This document shows positions 1 to 9,671 of a stretch of DNA of 64,000 bases, piece after piece. The notes beneath the pieces are model-generated. The model had not been told where the DNA came from, made no database searches, and worked only from the letters and a program-made list of their open reading frames with translations. Location of the stretch: contig BCKE01000029.1 in assembly GCA_001600495.1 (NCBI GenBank), positions 67,036 through 131,035 of the forward strand. The letters are read 5' to 3'. Both the position numbers and the translations under genes were made by a program. This DNA comes from Pilasporangium apinafurcum. Lineage: Eukaryota > Oomycota > Peronosporomycetes > Pythiales > Pythiaceae. Each line of letters begins with the position of its first letter. Position 1 is the stretch's first letter.

Positions 1-248
1 ACTAAAAAAGCAAAAAAAGTGACAATTTTTCTAAAAAGAATTTGGCTACTTCTTGTTGGATAAGCAGCGATATGTATCCGTTATTATGCGTTATCTAACT
101 GTTACTGGAAGGATCCCAACAAGGATGATCCAATCATCTTGCATGCGCTCGCTGGCTGATGACCGAGAAGTGGATTATATTCATAGACTTCACTTGAGCT
201 TTCATCACTTGTATGGTCGTCTTTATCGGCTATGTTCTCTTCTGTCTA
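1..248. other. Downstream flank of LSM6, no gene seen
   Basis: This AT-rich stretch follows the 3' end of the minus-strand LSM6 gene. A short plus-strand reading frame crosses it and the LSM6 intron, but it has no recognisable domain and looks like chance. Confidence 0.5.
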
Positions 249-642
249 TTACTTGGCTGCTGAGATGTAAAGCACTAAAACATATGAAGACCACAGAAGT
301 CAGTAAGAAAGCAATAAACAGCATCAGTGATACACAGCCATTTATCCAAAACACAAGCTAGATCGCCCTCAACACTTCTTTATGCAGGGAGAGTGAAAAT
401 AGTCACCAGCTATTCGTACCGTTGTTACCACGAATGAAGCAGTCACCGTACTGCGCTTTCAATTGTCCATTCACATATTCCTGCGTTTGCTCCATGGCGA
501 TGTTCATGAATCCATCTAAACACGCCAGCACGCCACGGTACTCGACACCATTGTTCAGCTTCACGTCCACGGGTCTCCCCAGGACGCTCTTGAGGAAATC
601 CGACGGCGTCTTCTTTGCACTGCTGCCCTGCGCTTCCGCCAT
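249..642 (-). CDS. LSM6: U6 snRNA-associated Sm-like protein LSm6, two exons
   Basis: LSm6 is a ring subunit of the LSm2-8 complex, which binds the U6 snRNA 3' end in the nucleus, and of the LSm1-7 complex in mRNA decay. Exon 1 (420-642) gives the Sm fold with family residues TPSDFLK, GRPVDVKLNNG, YRGVLACLDGFMNIA and GDCFIRGNN. Read without splicing, the frame ends in an atypical GTNSW tail. A GT donor follows the conserved Asn-Asn. A 145-nt intron (275-419) joins to a tiny exon 2 (249-274) that restores the family ending VLYIS followed by AAK and a stop. The spliced protein is 82 residues, the usual LSm6 length. The gene is divergent from the DDX42 helicase, with start codons 119 bp apart. 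The 8-codon last exon is inferred from the family C-terminus and its splice signals. Confidence 0.93.
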
Positions 643-761
643 TTGGTCTTGCTGCCTTGTGTATTTGACAAATTGTGAGCTTTCAAATCAATCTAACGTT
701 TAATTGGGTAAAAAACGTTTGATTCGTGGTGGATTAACAGTTGGTACAATTGCCCAAACAA
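643..761. promoter_or_regulatory. Shared divergent promoter of LSM6 and DDX42
   Basis: Only 119 bp separates the start codons of two divergently transcribed RNA-processing genes, so the core promoters and 5' UTRs of both must lie here or overlap. I see no clear TATA box. The region is moderately AT-rich with short AATT and CAAT-like words. Shared control is inferred from geometry. Confidence 0.6.
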
Positions 762-3566
762 ATGGAGCTGCAGCACGAGTATTTGCGAGAGGTGCGGCGG
801 AAAGCCCGCGCCAGGAAGGACTACTTCGACGACGAGGAAGAAGACGATCTGTATGCAGAGGTGCGCCAAAGTGGTCGCAGTGGGGCGGATGAAGAGAAGC
901 CGACAGCTTCCGTGGATGAAGAAGTGGATCCGTTGGATGCGTTCATGCAAGGCATTGACGCTCAAGTCGTGAAGGAAAACGCTGTCACGCGGAATGTAAC
1001 CGATAAGGTGGGGATTGTATCTCGTTTGTATATAAGCTGCATGGCTATAATATTAAAAGATGATGCAATGTGCTTGGATTGTTGCTTTGATGATTATGGA
1101 TCAGCCTGAGGTGTTGAATGGAAGGGATGATGATATCGTGGACGACTACGCACCTGTATGCCAAGTTGCAGGTTTCCTTGCCTCAACCAAGCGCGCTACC
1201 AAATCCATTGATATTAATTCTATATTTTGTAGAGCAATTCAAAGAGACGACGTATGGGTGACGGAGATTCAGATGAAGAAGTATACGCAACCGCAAAGCA
1301 GATCGACGACGAAGGTTAGTAGGTTTTTAAACATGACTATACGGTGCCTCAACACCGTGAAATCTGCAAGAAACTTGCCGCCTCAACTCAATACCGAGAT
1401 ACAAGAACCGACATCGCCTATGTGCTTTTGTGCTAAACAGACGACCCGTATGAGACTGGCAAGAAGGAAATTGAAGTGCTTGCGCCAATTGACCATTCAA
1501 AGATCGAGTACGAGCCATTTCGAAAAAATTTTTACACGCCGCATCCATCTATTGTGAGTATGACTGCTGCAGAAGTGGACGCCCTGCGGAAAGAGCTTGG
1601 GGTACGAACAGAAGGCACAGACGTGCCATTCCCAATTCGGTCGTTTGTACACGTTGGCTTTGATCGAAAAATGCTGGCCATGCTCATGAAACTCGGCCTG
1701 GAAGCCCCCACACCAATCCAGGCGCAAGCCTTCCCACTGGCATTGTCTGGACGTGATATTATCGGCATTGCCAAGACTGGATCGGGAAAGACTCTTGCGT
1801 TCATATTGCCAATGGTGCGGCACGTGATGGATCAGCGAGAGTTGACCAAGGACGAAGGACCTATTGCTGTCGTACTATCACCTACTCGAGAGTTAGCACA
1901 TCAGATTTTCGTTCAGGCGAAAAAGTTTGCCACGATATATGGTGCAGGCTGTGCCGCAGTCTACGGTGGAGTGGGCAAATGGGAACAAATCCAGGCGTTA
2001 CGAAAAGGAGCTGAAATTGTTGTGGCGACTCCAGGTCGGCTGATCGAGATGATTCGCAAGAAAACGATTCGCATGACCCGCGTGACATTTGTGGTGTTAG
2101 ATGAAGCCGACAGGATGTTTGAAATGGGCTTTGAACCGCAACTGCGCTCAATCATGGGGCAAATCCGACCAGATCGGCAAACGTTGATGTTTTCCGCTAC
2201 ATTTCGTCGTCGTGTCGAGGTATTAGCGATGGATGTATTGGATAATCCAGTCAAAATTATGATTGGGCAAATTGGTCAAGCAAATGAAGATATCCACCAA
2301 CTTGCTGTGGTACTTCCTGGAGATAAGGATAAATGGCCGTGGTTGATGGCGAATCTAAAGCGTCTGGCAAACGAGGGAAGACTGCTGATATTCGCGAGCA
2401 GTAAAATAGGATGTGAAGAGTTGACAAAAAATCTCAATGCCATGAACTTCCAGGCTTTATCATTGCATGGTGACAAGAACCAGCAAGAACGATCACAGGC
2501 GCTAGCTAAGCTCAAATCTGGAGAATGTCAAATTTTAGTCGCCACTGATGTCGCAGCGCGTGGATTAGATGTGAAAAATATCAAGAACGTAGTGAATTAC
2601 GATGTTGCCAAAAATATTGACACACATGTGCATCGAATCGGTCGCACAGGACGTATGGGTTTGGAAGGGTTTGAACCTGGCACCGCTTACACACTGGTGA
2701 CGATGAAGGAAAGCCAGTTTGCTGCACAGTTGGTGTACAATATGGATGTTTCAGGACAGCACGTGTCTTCTGATTTACTGACTCTTGCAAAACGAGATCC
2801 ACGTTTTCGAAGGGGTATGCCTGCAAAGCGGTCTACAACATATACAGTCGATGGAGCCTCGCATCATCAATCTATGGAAGGATATCAAGTGTCAACTGGA
2901 CCTTCTCATGAACCTACTCTGGATGAAACAGACGAAGCAGAACTAGAGCGATGGTCCGAGTCGCGACGAAAGAGTAGGGCTGATCAAAGGAAAGGTATTG
3001 GGTTTGCTAGTTCTTCGCACACAGGGAGAGGAAAATCCGGTGGATTTGGCCAATTTGTAAAATCCTCATCATCCAGTTCGCTGGCGAACGCGTTCCGCTC
3101 TTCCTTCGTTAAATCGTCGGCATCGGATGCAATGGCTTCTCCATCAGTAGTGCCGGCTCAAGCCGCATCAGAAGAGGCTATATCGGACACACAGACACTG
3201 GATCCATCCAGATCCAAGATATGCAAGAGTCCAATCTCCGTTCCCAAAAGTAGCCCTGAAACATGTGCCGCGTCTCACGCACCAGTGCTTAATACCGAGC
3301 GACCATCTGCTTCCCGTCATAGTCCAAGCTCAAGTCGAAGTAGAAGTCGCAGCTACAGTCCTAGACGCCGCTCTCATCGAAGCAGAAGCCGAAGTAGAAG
3401 CAACAGCTACAGCCCTAGACATCGCTCTCATCGCAGCAGAAGCCGAAGTCGTCAACGGACGCGTAGTAAAAGTCGAGGACGATATTCTCGTAAACAGTAT
3501 CGCTCTGCGTCACGTTCTCGATCAAGATCCTATGACAGACGAAGTCGATCCAACCGTCACAATTAG
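762..3566 (+). CDS. DDX42: DEAD-box RNA helicase, DDX42 (SF3b125) type, with RS tail
   Basis: This is an ATP-dependent RNA helicase of the DDX42 group, which acts with the U2 snRNP during spliceosome assembly. The model joins 762-1007, 1105-1155, 1233-1314 and 1441-3566 (834 aa). The ATG at 762 is used because the reading frame opens upstream only with a TTG. The acidic N-terminus carries the DPLDAFM and DSDEEVYATAK signatures of DDX42. The core has a Q motif, Walker A AKTGSGKT (about 237-244), PTRELAHQ, TPGRL, DEAD (347-350), SAT, ATDVAARGLD and HRIGRTGR. The C-terminus (about 755-830) is a run of Arg-Ser dipeptides typical of splicing factors. The first donor (GTGGGG after 1007) is weak; an alternative in-phase donor lies 12 nt upstream. 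Confidence 0.93.
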
Positions 3567-3846
3567 ATGGATGACTAAAACCGAGCATAAGCATGCCTAC
3601 GAAACATAACTTCCTTCATACACTACCAGAGAACGGATCTTGTCTTGATATAATAACACTAGACAGGACATTTTTGTCTCGTAGAAACAAGCTTTAGATG
3701 AGCGGCGAACTAACAGAGGATGCGTTGCAGATGAACCCTTTGTGCGTTGCAGTCGGTCTATTCAGGTTATAAGATTAAAAAAGTTCGTGTTGCCGGTTGA
3801 GTATGTATACTTACATACGCACAAAGGCTAACAAGATGTGGGAACC

Positions 3847-3897
3847 GTTTAACCTTTATTCTCCGTGTGTTCTGTACCACGCGTGGGGAATAAAGGC
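3847..3897. repeat. Left inverted repeat of the Fanzor relic, self-complementary
   Basis: It starts GTTTAACCTTTATTCTCC and ends GGGGAATAAAGG, so the block can fold on itself. A central 10-bp palindrome CCACGCGTGG lies at 3877-3886. Its outer 15 nt match the right repeat in inverse orientation. Confidence 0.7.
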
Positions 3898-3969
3898 TAT
3901 ACTCATCCGTTCCCGGAATCATAGCAGTGAGGACTTTTATCACCTCAGTTTTTGATTTCGAGTACCAAT

Positions 3970-4188
3970 TCATCCTTTACCCCTTGTGAACGCCTCAAGT
4001 CTCCTCTTTTTCTTCACTTCGTCGATGAATAGTCTCAAAATGTTTATTGCCGCGTTGATGTCACGGTCCCACAATGTGTGATGGCATTCACTATTCTTGC
4101 AGTGTTGCACACCATAAAGATCCTTACCACCAATTTCTTCGTTGAAGCGACACTCAATAGATGGACGTGAGGTGATAAATACTTCAAT
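3970..4188 (-). pseudogene. Fanzor (eukaryotic TnpB-like) nuclease, C-terminal fragment
   Basis: Fanzor proteins are RNA-guided DNA nucleases carried by eukaryotic transposons and related to TnpB and Cas12. This minus-strand frame encodes 72 codons from just after a TGA (4189-4191) to a TGA stop (3970-3972). It shows ITSR followed by ECRFNEE, then YGVQHCKNSEC and TLWDRDINAAINIL. These fit the zinc-finger cysteine pairs and the final RuvC aspartate motif (D-R-D-x-N-A-A) that close Fanzor/TnpB proteins, followed by a basic tail (KKKRR). The first cysteine pair appears reduced to one Cys. There is no start codon or N-terminal domain, so it is a relic. The assignment rests on motif recognition, without a database search. 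Confidence 0.72.
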
Positions 4189-4465
4189 TCAATACGCTTC
4201 GCTATTGAGAAGCCGGAAGCGATTCATTCAAGAGATGCCATCGAAATGAGAAACTCTCAAACTCCTGAGAAGTACCTTGTGGTGTATACTTGATTTTTCT
4301 AACTCCATATATCTTAACCTTTTTCCTCACCCAAGGTGTATAATTTAATTTTTCTGGAAACGCGATTGATCGTCAACATGGTCTTTCAAGATGACTGCGC
4401 ACGCAGCAACAGCCACCAAGGAGTCTCTCCATCCAATGAATCCTAAAGTCTACTCTCAAGGCAAT

Positions 4466-4523
4466 CTTTATTTCCCACATCATTTGTACAACGCGTTGTA
4501 CAGGTGGGGAATAAAGGTTAAAC
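4466..4523. repeat. Right inverted repeat of the Fanzor relic, with an 18-bp palindrome
   Basis: The arms CTTTATTTCCCAC (4466-4478) and GGTGGGGAATAAAG pair around a perfect 18-bp palindrome, TGTACAACGCGTTGTACA (4485-4502). The block ends in GGTTAAAC, the reverse complement of the left repeat's start. Confidence 0.7.
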
Positions 4524-4548
4524 ACGTGAAACTGCCAATGGTGAGCTC

Positions 4549-5111
4549 TTGAGGACAATTCGCTGCGGTGATCGGCTGCAAAGTTTCTGCATCCAGAGGC
4601 ATTTCTGTTGGAGGAGTGCACCAGTAGAGGAGTTAAAGTTTGGTTATTATGACCTTCTAGTGGAACTACTTGATCACCACGTAATTCATGCAACTTTGAC
4701 AGGGGAAAATGCTCCTATCGCGCAAGGAGCAAATCTAAAATGCCTATGTTCTTGCGTTTCGTGCATAGCTTATCGTTTCGGCTTTACATGCTCATAGAAT
4801 CGGACATCATAGACAATTGCGGAATTCAGTTGGTTACCTTCCATCATCTGACAGGAGAAAAGATAATGCTATCGTGTACACTCCATGACTCAATATTTCA
4901 TGCGCTCGAAATCGACAAGTGTATAGAGCAGGATAGATTGGATACATACTTTTGCTGCTTGAAATTCTACATTGTTGTACCGACATGGTTGACCCGGCCA
5001 AGCTTTTATTTAACACCTGTCGTTGCTCCTCACAAGATCGAAATTGGAATACATCTAGTTATTTCATTGGTGATCCAAGCCGCATTAGACTGTAAACACA
5101 TTCTTCTATGA
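4549..5111 (+). other. Two overlapping orphan reading frames
   Basis: A frame at 4549-4797 encodes a segment with EELKFGYYDLLVELLDHHVI. A second frame, with an ATG at 4740, runs to 5111 and encodes a hydrophobic-rich segment with FHHLTGEKIMLS. They overlap in different frames, which would fit one decayed or frameshifted gene. I do not recognise either product, and no splice pair joins them convincingly. Confidence 0.2.
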
Positions 5112-5244
5112 ATATGTGATGTAATAATGAAGGTATATTTCATAGACATTGTCTTTATGACACTAAAATGTGTTGCAAACTTCCTCTCTAGCTACCATCA
5201 AAGTGGATCTATTGCATCAGTGTGTGTATGTGTGTGTGTTTCCT

Positions 5245-7911
5245 TCAGTCTTGCTTCGTTTCTTCTGTCGATTTCTCCTCCTCTACGGTCGCCACATCGG
5301 TCGACGCACTATCCACACTACTATTATTCACACTTTCAGATGCTTTCTCCGACATCATTTCTGCTTCATCCATTGGAACGGTCTCAAATGTCGCTGGGAA
5401 GGATTCTGTAATTGTTGACTCTTCAAACTTTGCCCAGTTGCCAGCTGACTCAAAGTTTGCCCATCGGTCTGCGTTATCATCACCTGTGGTATCCATGGGT
5501 TCTGGAGCAGAATTAAAATTTGAAGTGCCGCGAGGATTAAAATCGAATTCGTCGTCATCCGCATCTCGTTTGAATCGTCGTGCAAGTTCGTCGTCGTCCT
5601 CTTCCTCACTGCTACTACTGTCGTTCATGATTTCTGGCAGCATGGGTGTGTCGCTATTCTTAATGTCAAACCCTGTGTCAAAATCATGGGAGCTTGCTCC
5701 AAAACCAGACGCGCCCAGCATTTCAGCAAACTGCGCATTAAGCAGTTCATCACTCTGGTTAAATCCCATCACGGAATATGGATCTTCACCGCCCGGAGAA
5801 ATGGTAACACCACCTAGAGGAAGTCTCTCCCGCTCATAGATCGGAGTTAACACCTTGGTTGACAATTCCTCCCACTTTTCCCATGTCGGTTTATCAGCTT
5901 CAAATAATTCCAAAACAGTATCCGCGTGTGTTACCTCGTGCAACGACGCCTGGCCGTCTTCAGCGTTACCACGAGCATCCTCCAAAAGCGAAATAATCAC
6001 ATTGCACATGCGATGCAGGTGACCAACAAATCCAAGAGAACTGCCTTTCGTCTTCGATGTCGCTTCTTCATTCTTCTCATGCGCCTCCAAAATTCGTGGA
6101 AGAAGTCGGGCGTTTTGAATCAATCCTTTCAGTAAATCACGACTGCCACTTTCTAGAATACCGACCACCATGCTCTCGACGTCGGCATGCAACATATTGA
6201 CAGATTCAAACTTGAAGAATAAATCCAAACAAATGTCAATCGCATTCTGCAGAGTCAAAGTACAAGTGTTAAAAATTATCCAAACAACACTCATCATTAT
6301 CACTGTACATAAATTTCTTACCTCATTAAGAAGAGCAGCATCAACTGCATGATACTTGGATTGCATCAACAACACAACCAATCCAACCAATTTTAAGCGT
6401 CGCAATCCAAGGCGAGGTATTTCTTGATGGCGTTGGTTCACAATCGTCCCTGCATCATGGTCATCTGCTCTTAACGTCGCACAAAGTTGAGGAAGTCGCT
6501 CCACTGTACACGCCACTGCGGGAGGCATGTCATCCGAAGACGAATACCGAGCATTCGTGTGTCTGGACACCAACGCGCTCAGCACTGACAACGCTGATGT
6601 CATCGACGAAGCGCAGAATGCCTCCGTGTTCGCTGGAATCGCCCACGAGAGAATCTTTTCAACAATCTCTTTAGTTTCGAGATACTCTAATAGTGCAAAT
6701 GATACTGGTGAACTTTGCGACGAGGGCGAGACAGGATCATTCTGCTGGGCACGTGTTCCACAATGAATAATATCAACAAGCACATCAGCTGAGTGTTTGT
6801 GCACATCGCTGTCGACAATATTGCCTTCGTTGTCTTTCGGACTAAGATTTGCGATGAGCAAATCCACCACGGTTGTTTCTTGTTGCCACGCGAGCGTTTT
6901 CTGCTGTGACGATGTTGGCGTGCCAACCGAGATGTCATCATCATCGTGACCACCATACCACGAATTGGACGAAGGGAATCCCATGGACATGCCTGGGAAA
7001 TCCATGTCATCCATGTAATCTGGTAAAATATACATGTAACAGTGATCAGGTCACTCAAATGCTCTAATAGGGATGAGTTAGTCGTCGGTAATTGATCTTA
7101 CCACCATGATATGGTTGCAACAAGCGTTTAAGCAATTCCGCGATCGAAAACGAGTCCGCGTGCGAACAAAATCCCTTCAGCAGTTTTTCCGAGTTTTTGT
7201 TCATCAAATTGGTCATTTCTTGTGGTTTGCGGACCATTAGCATTGACATAATCTGAAGCAAAACGAACAACAAGACGTTGCAATTTGAGCAGCTAGTATC
7301 ACATTGCAGGAATGCAAGAGGAAAACATAGACACACCTTTTCAAAGTACCCCGCCAAGCGTGGATCCAAATTACCAGATTGGTACAGGAATTCAAAAAGT
7401 GTCTCGACAATTTTACCGTCAGAAGCAGTGGATAACGTCTCCGTGATACTCATGATATCGCAGCAAATGACTTCACACGACATGTACGGGTACTTTAACG
7501 TACGCAGGTCATTCGTTGGATCTTCGGACGTACGCACGACGTACTCAACCATTTTTAATACCGATTCTTCTTGCGACAAGCTATATAAAGAGCAGTTTAG
7601 TTAAGATATCGCCACAAAATAAACAAGCGACTAGTTGCACGATGCGGCTACACGTACAATTCCAAAAGCTTGGAATTGCGAGTCTTGACTTCCTGAATCA
7701 GTTCATCTTCCTCAAGTAATTGCTCCAACGTGAAATCATCTTTTTCTAGCAAATCATTCAACGGACTAGTGAAGAAGAAGAGTGGTTACTTTCGCTGTAT
7801 TTGTCAGTCATTCACACTAGCCATAAAACAAGCTCACCTGGAGATATTGAAGAGCGAGGAGCCTTTCCCCCAGACGCTTCCTTCATCGGCCATGGCAGAG
7901 AAGAGCGACAT
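5245..7911 (-). CDS. PP6 phosphatase regulatory subunit (SAPS-domain protein)
   Basis: SAPS proteins (yeast Sit4-associated Sap proteins, animal PPP6R1-3) are scaffolds that bind the PP6 catalytic subunit. Six exons on the minus strand: 7838-7911, 7658-7765, 7337-7580, 7102-7252, 6322-7019 and 5245-6246, giving 758 aa. All joins keep frame with GT-AG ends. The N-terminus shows the SAPS start (MSLFSAMADEGSVWGKGSSL, then LNDLLEKDDFTLEQLLEED and LIQEVKTRNSKLLEFL). Helical repeats and QPYHGDYMDDMDFPG follow, then an acidic, disordered C-terminus with poly-Ser/Glu/Asp runs and an E/T/S-rich end. The last intron (6247-6321) is 75 nt and stop-free. The long intergenic region upstream presumably holds its promoter. 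Confidence 0.9.
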
Positions 7912-9671
7912 GTTTACACGAGTGCTTGCTGATCAAATCGAATGAAGGGGAGCAAGCAGGTGGACAGGTGCAAGCGCCGCGCGGTCTTCACTTCCTTCCT
8001 TTGGGCGACCTTCTTCTTAGACGCGCCCTGCTATTTGTGGCCATCTGCTGTTTCTTCCCAACTATGTAAAGCTACTCATAGTATTTTAAATTTCTTAGAT
8101 AATAATCTGATATTATAGAGGAAATTTATGTGTAAGGTTCAAAGCAGGATGCGCAAATGCGGTTTCCGCAAATTCGGGAGAACATGAAGGCCAAAATAGG
8201 ATGCCCAAAATATTCACTTTACTTTTTGGCCAATCATTTCGCGAGTTGATGAACGTGGGAAGATGTTGAACAAAGTTGGGCATCTGTTTCCCAAAATAAA
8301 ACAGTCTTGGAGCCATTCTTCACGACAGTAACACCAGCTGACCTGGATGGGGATGGAGCCACTGTTCCAAGATGTGGAAGCATACCATATTGGTAAGTCA
8401 ATCGTCATTAACAGACGACTACCACGCTGGAGATAACACATCTCATGTATCACATACACTTGTGGGTGGTGTTCTTTTTTCAAAGGGATGACACATCCGT
8501 GTCATTTCGGCCCCAAGAATTTCCATGCATACGATTTTATTGCTAATCAACTTGACGAATGGTTTCATTTATAGCCAATGAAAACGTAGTTGAAGACTTT
8601 GGAAAGCCAATGTAGAAGCAAAAACTGTAATGATGGTGGAAGAAAAACTGCATTGTTCTCCCAACGAATATGCATGTTGAAAATGTACGTTGAATAGCTA
8701 CCGACTCTGGTAGAGACTCATAAATGCTACAGCAGGTGTATTGAAGCAACACTGCACGCATTTCGATTAATTTTCCATCGGCGAGCGATCACATTGAATG
8801 AAAACTGCAACACACCGATCAACAGATTACAAATTAAGAGCAGTTGTCTTGTGTGATTTGAACAAATACAGAACAATAAAATAGGGTTAGTAATGGACTA
8901 TGGGTGGAGCAAGCGCTACAAGCTACTAATAAACCGTTGGCTCTATTGGTTGTGTTGGAGAACGGATTTTTGGTAGGGAATTAAAAGAGCATGCTTTTTT
9001 GTTTTCGATATGCTAATATACTTAATGATATACCAGAATCAATGTACTATTAATGAAAGCATGCATCATGTGCCTCATACCCTCTAGTTCATTGTGAGAA
9101 GAAATCCTGACGACAATGTCGTAGTGCCAACTTTGATGGTTTAAGATGTCGAATGAAGCATCGTTCCACTTTGCGTTTATTCACCTATGGCAGTGGGACC
9201 AAAGTAGTTTGCACCAATACATAGATGATCATATACATGTCGACTCCGTAATCAATTGGTAGTATCATTCCATATTAATTACACGGGGAGGATTCATGTA
9301 TCACTGCGATTGATCTGATATTGCACCAGCAATAATGTAGCCATCAGTCTGATACCAATGTAAATGTCTTTTGTCCAATGCCTATTTCAACCAATAGAAG
9401 CACTCATTAAAATTTTTATCCAATCAAATGTACGTATTATCAATTCGGTCTTGTCAACCCAGTTTGGTAGTACTGGGTCGGGTTGGGCTTACATGGGTTT
9501 CTAATCATCGGGTTTGAAACCAAATTAAAGGAATGAATCGGGTTCGGTACAGTTGTACACAGAGTGCAAGGAAGAGAACCCACCCGCACACACCCATCGC
9601 ATCGCACAATCAAAGTTCCCAGCAATCTCAACCGACCGAAGAGCTACACGATCCGGATTTGGGAGAAAAAA
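7912..9671. other. Intergenic gap with possible DDE transposase debris
   Basis: No intact gene is visible in 1.76 kb. On the minus strand at 8113-8483 two overlapping frames carry transposase-like scraps, including WPSCSPEF, which resembles the WPxxSPDLNP signature of Tc1/mariner DDE domains. Between about 9474 and 9550 several GGGT and CGGGTT words cluster just upstream of the hAT-like gene. The rest (8500-9440) is AT-rich and unremarkable. Confidence 0.45.
8113..8483 (-). pseudogene. Possible Tc1/mariner-type DDE transposase scrap
   Basis: Two shifted minus-strand frames overlap here. The one ending at 8113 contains INSRNDWPKSKVNIL followed shortly by WPSCSPEF. This is reminiscent of the end of DDE_3 domains, where a WF..N.V.VL stretch precedes WPxxSPDLNPIE. 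The NPIE part is not kept and no start-to-stop frame exists. The similarity is short and could be chance. Confidence 0.25.

Larger units (their letters stand above)
3847..4523 (-). mobile_element. Degenerate Fanzor-bearing transposon relic
   Basis: This 677-bp segment is bounded by inverted repeats. The outermost 15 nt (3847-3861, GTTTAACCTTTATTC) recur as an exact reverse complement at 4509-4523. Between them, on the minus strand, lies a Fanzor/TnpB C-terminal coding remnant that stops about 75 bp inside the left end. Upstream of the remnant the minus strand is broken by stops in every frame, so the N-terminal and RuvC I/II parts are gone or unrecognisable. I found no convincing target-site duplication. 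The element type is inferred from the Fanzor motif plus the inverted ends. Confidence 0.6.
3567..5244. other. Intergenic region with transposon debris
   Basis: This 1.7-kb gap lies between two convergent genes. It holds the Fanzor relic and its flanking inverted repeats (3847-4523). Two overlapping plus-strand reading frames follow (4549-4797 and from 4740 to 5111). They look more protein-like than random but match no family I recognise. A short (TG)n tract at 5220-5240 abuts the end of the SAPS gene. Confidence 0.6.

Noticed and set aside
3767-3973. 68-codon minus-strand frame as the end of the Fanzor protein
   Set aside because: It lies beyond the Fanzor stop in another frame and covers the left inverted repeat, so it is probably chance.
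5222-5839. 205-codon plus-strand frame
   Set aside because: Ser-rich antisense shadow of the acidic C-terminus of the SAPS gene.
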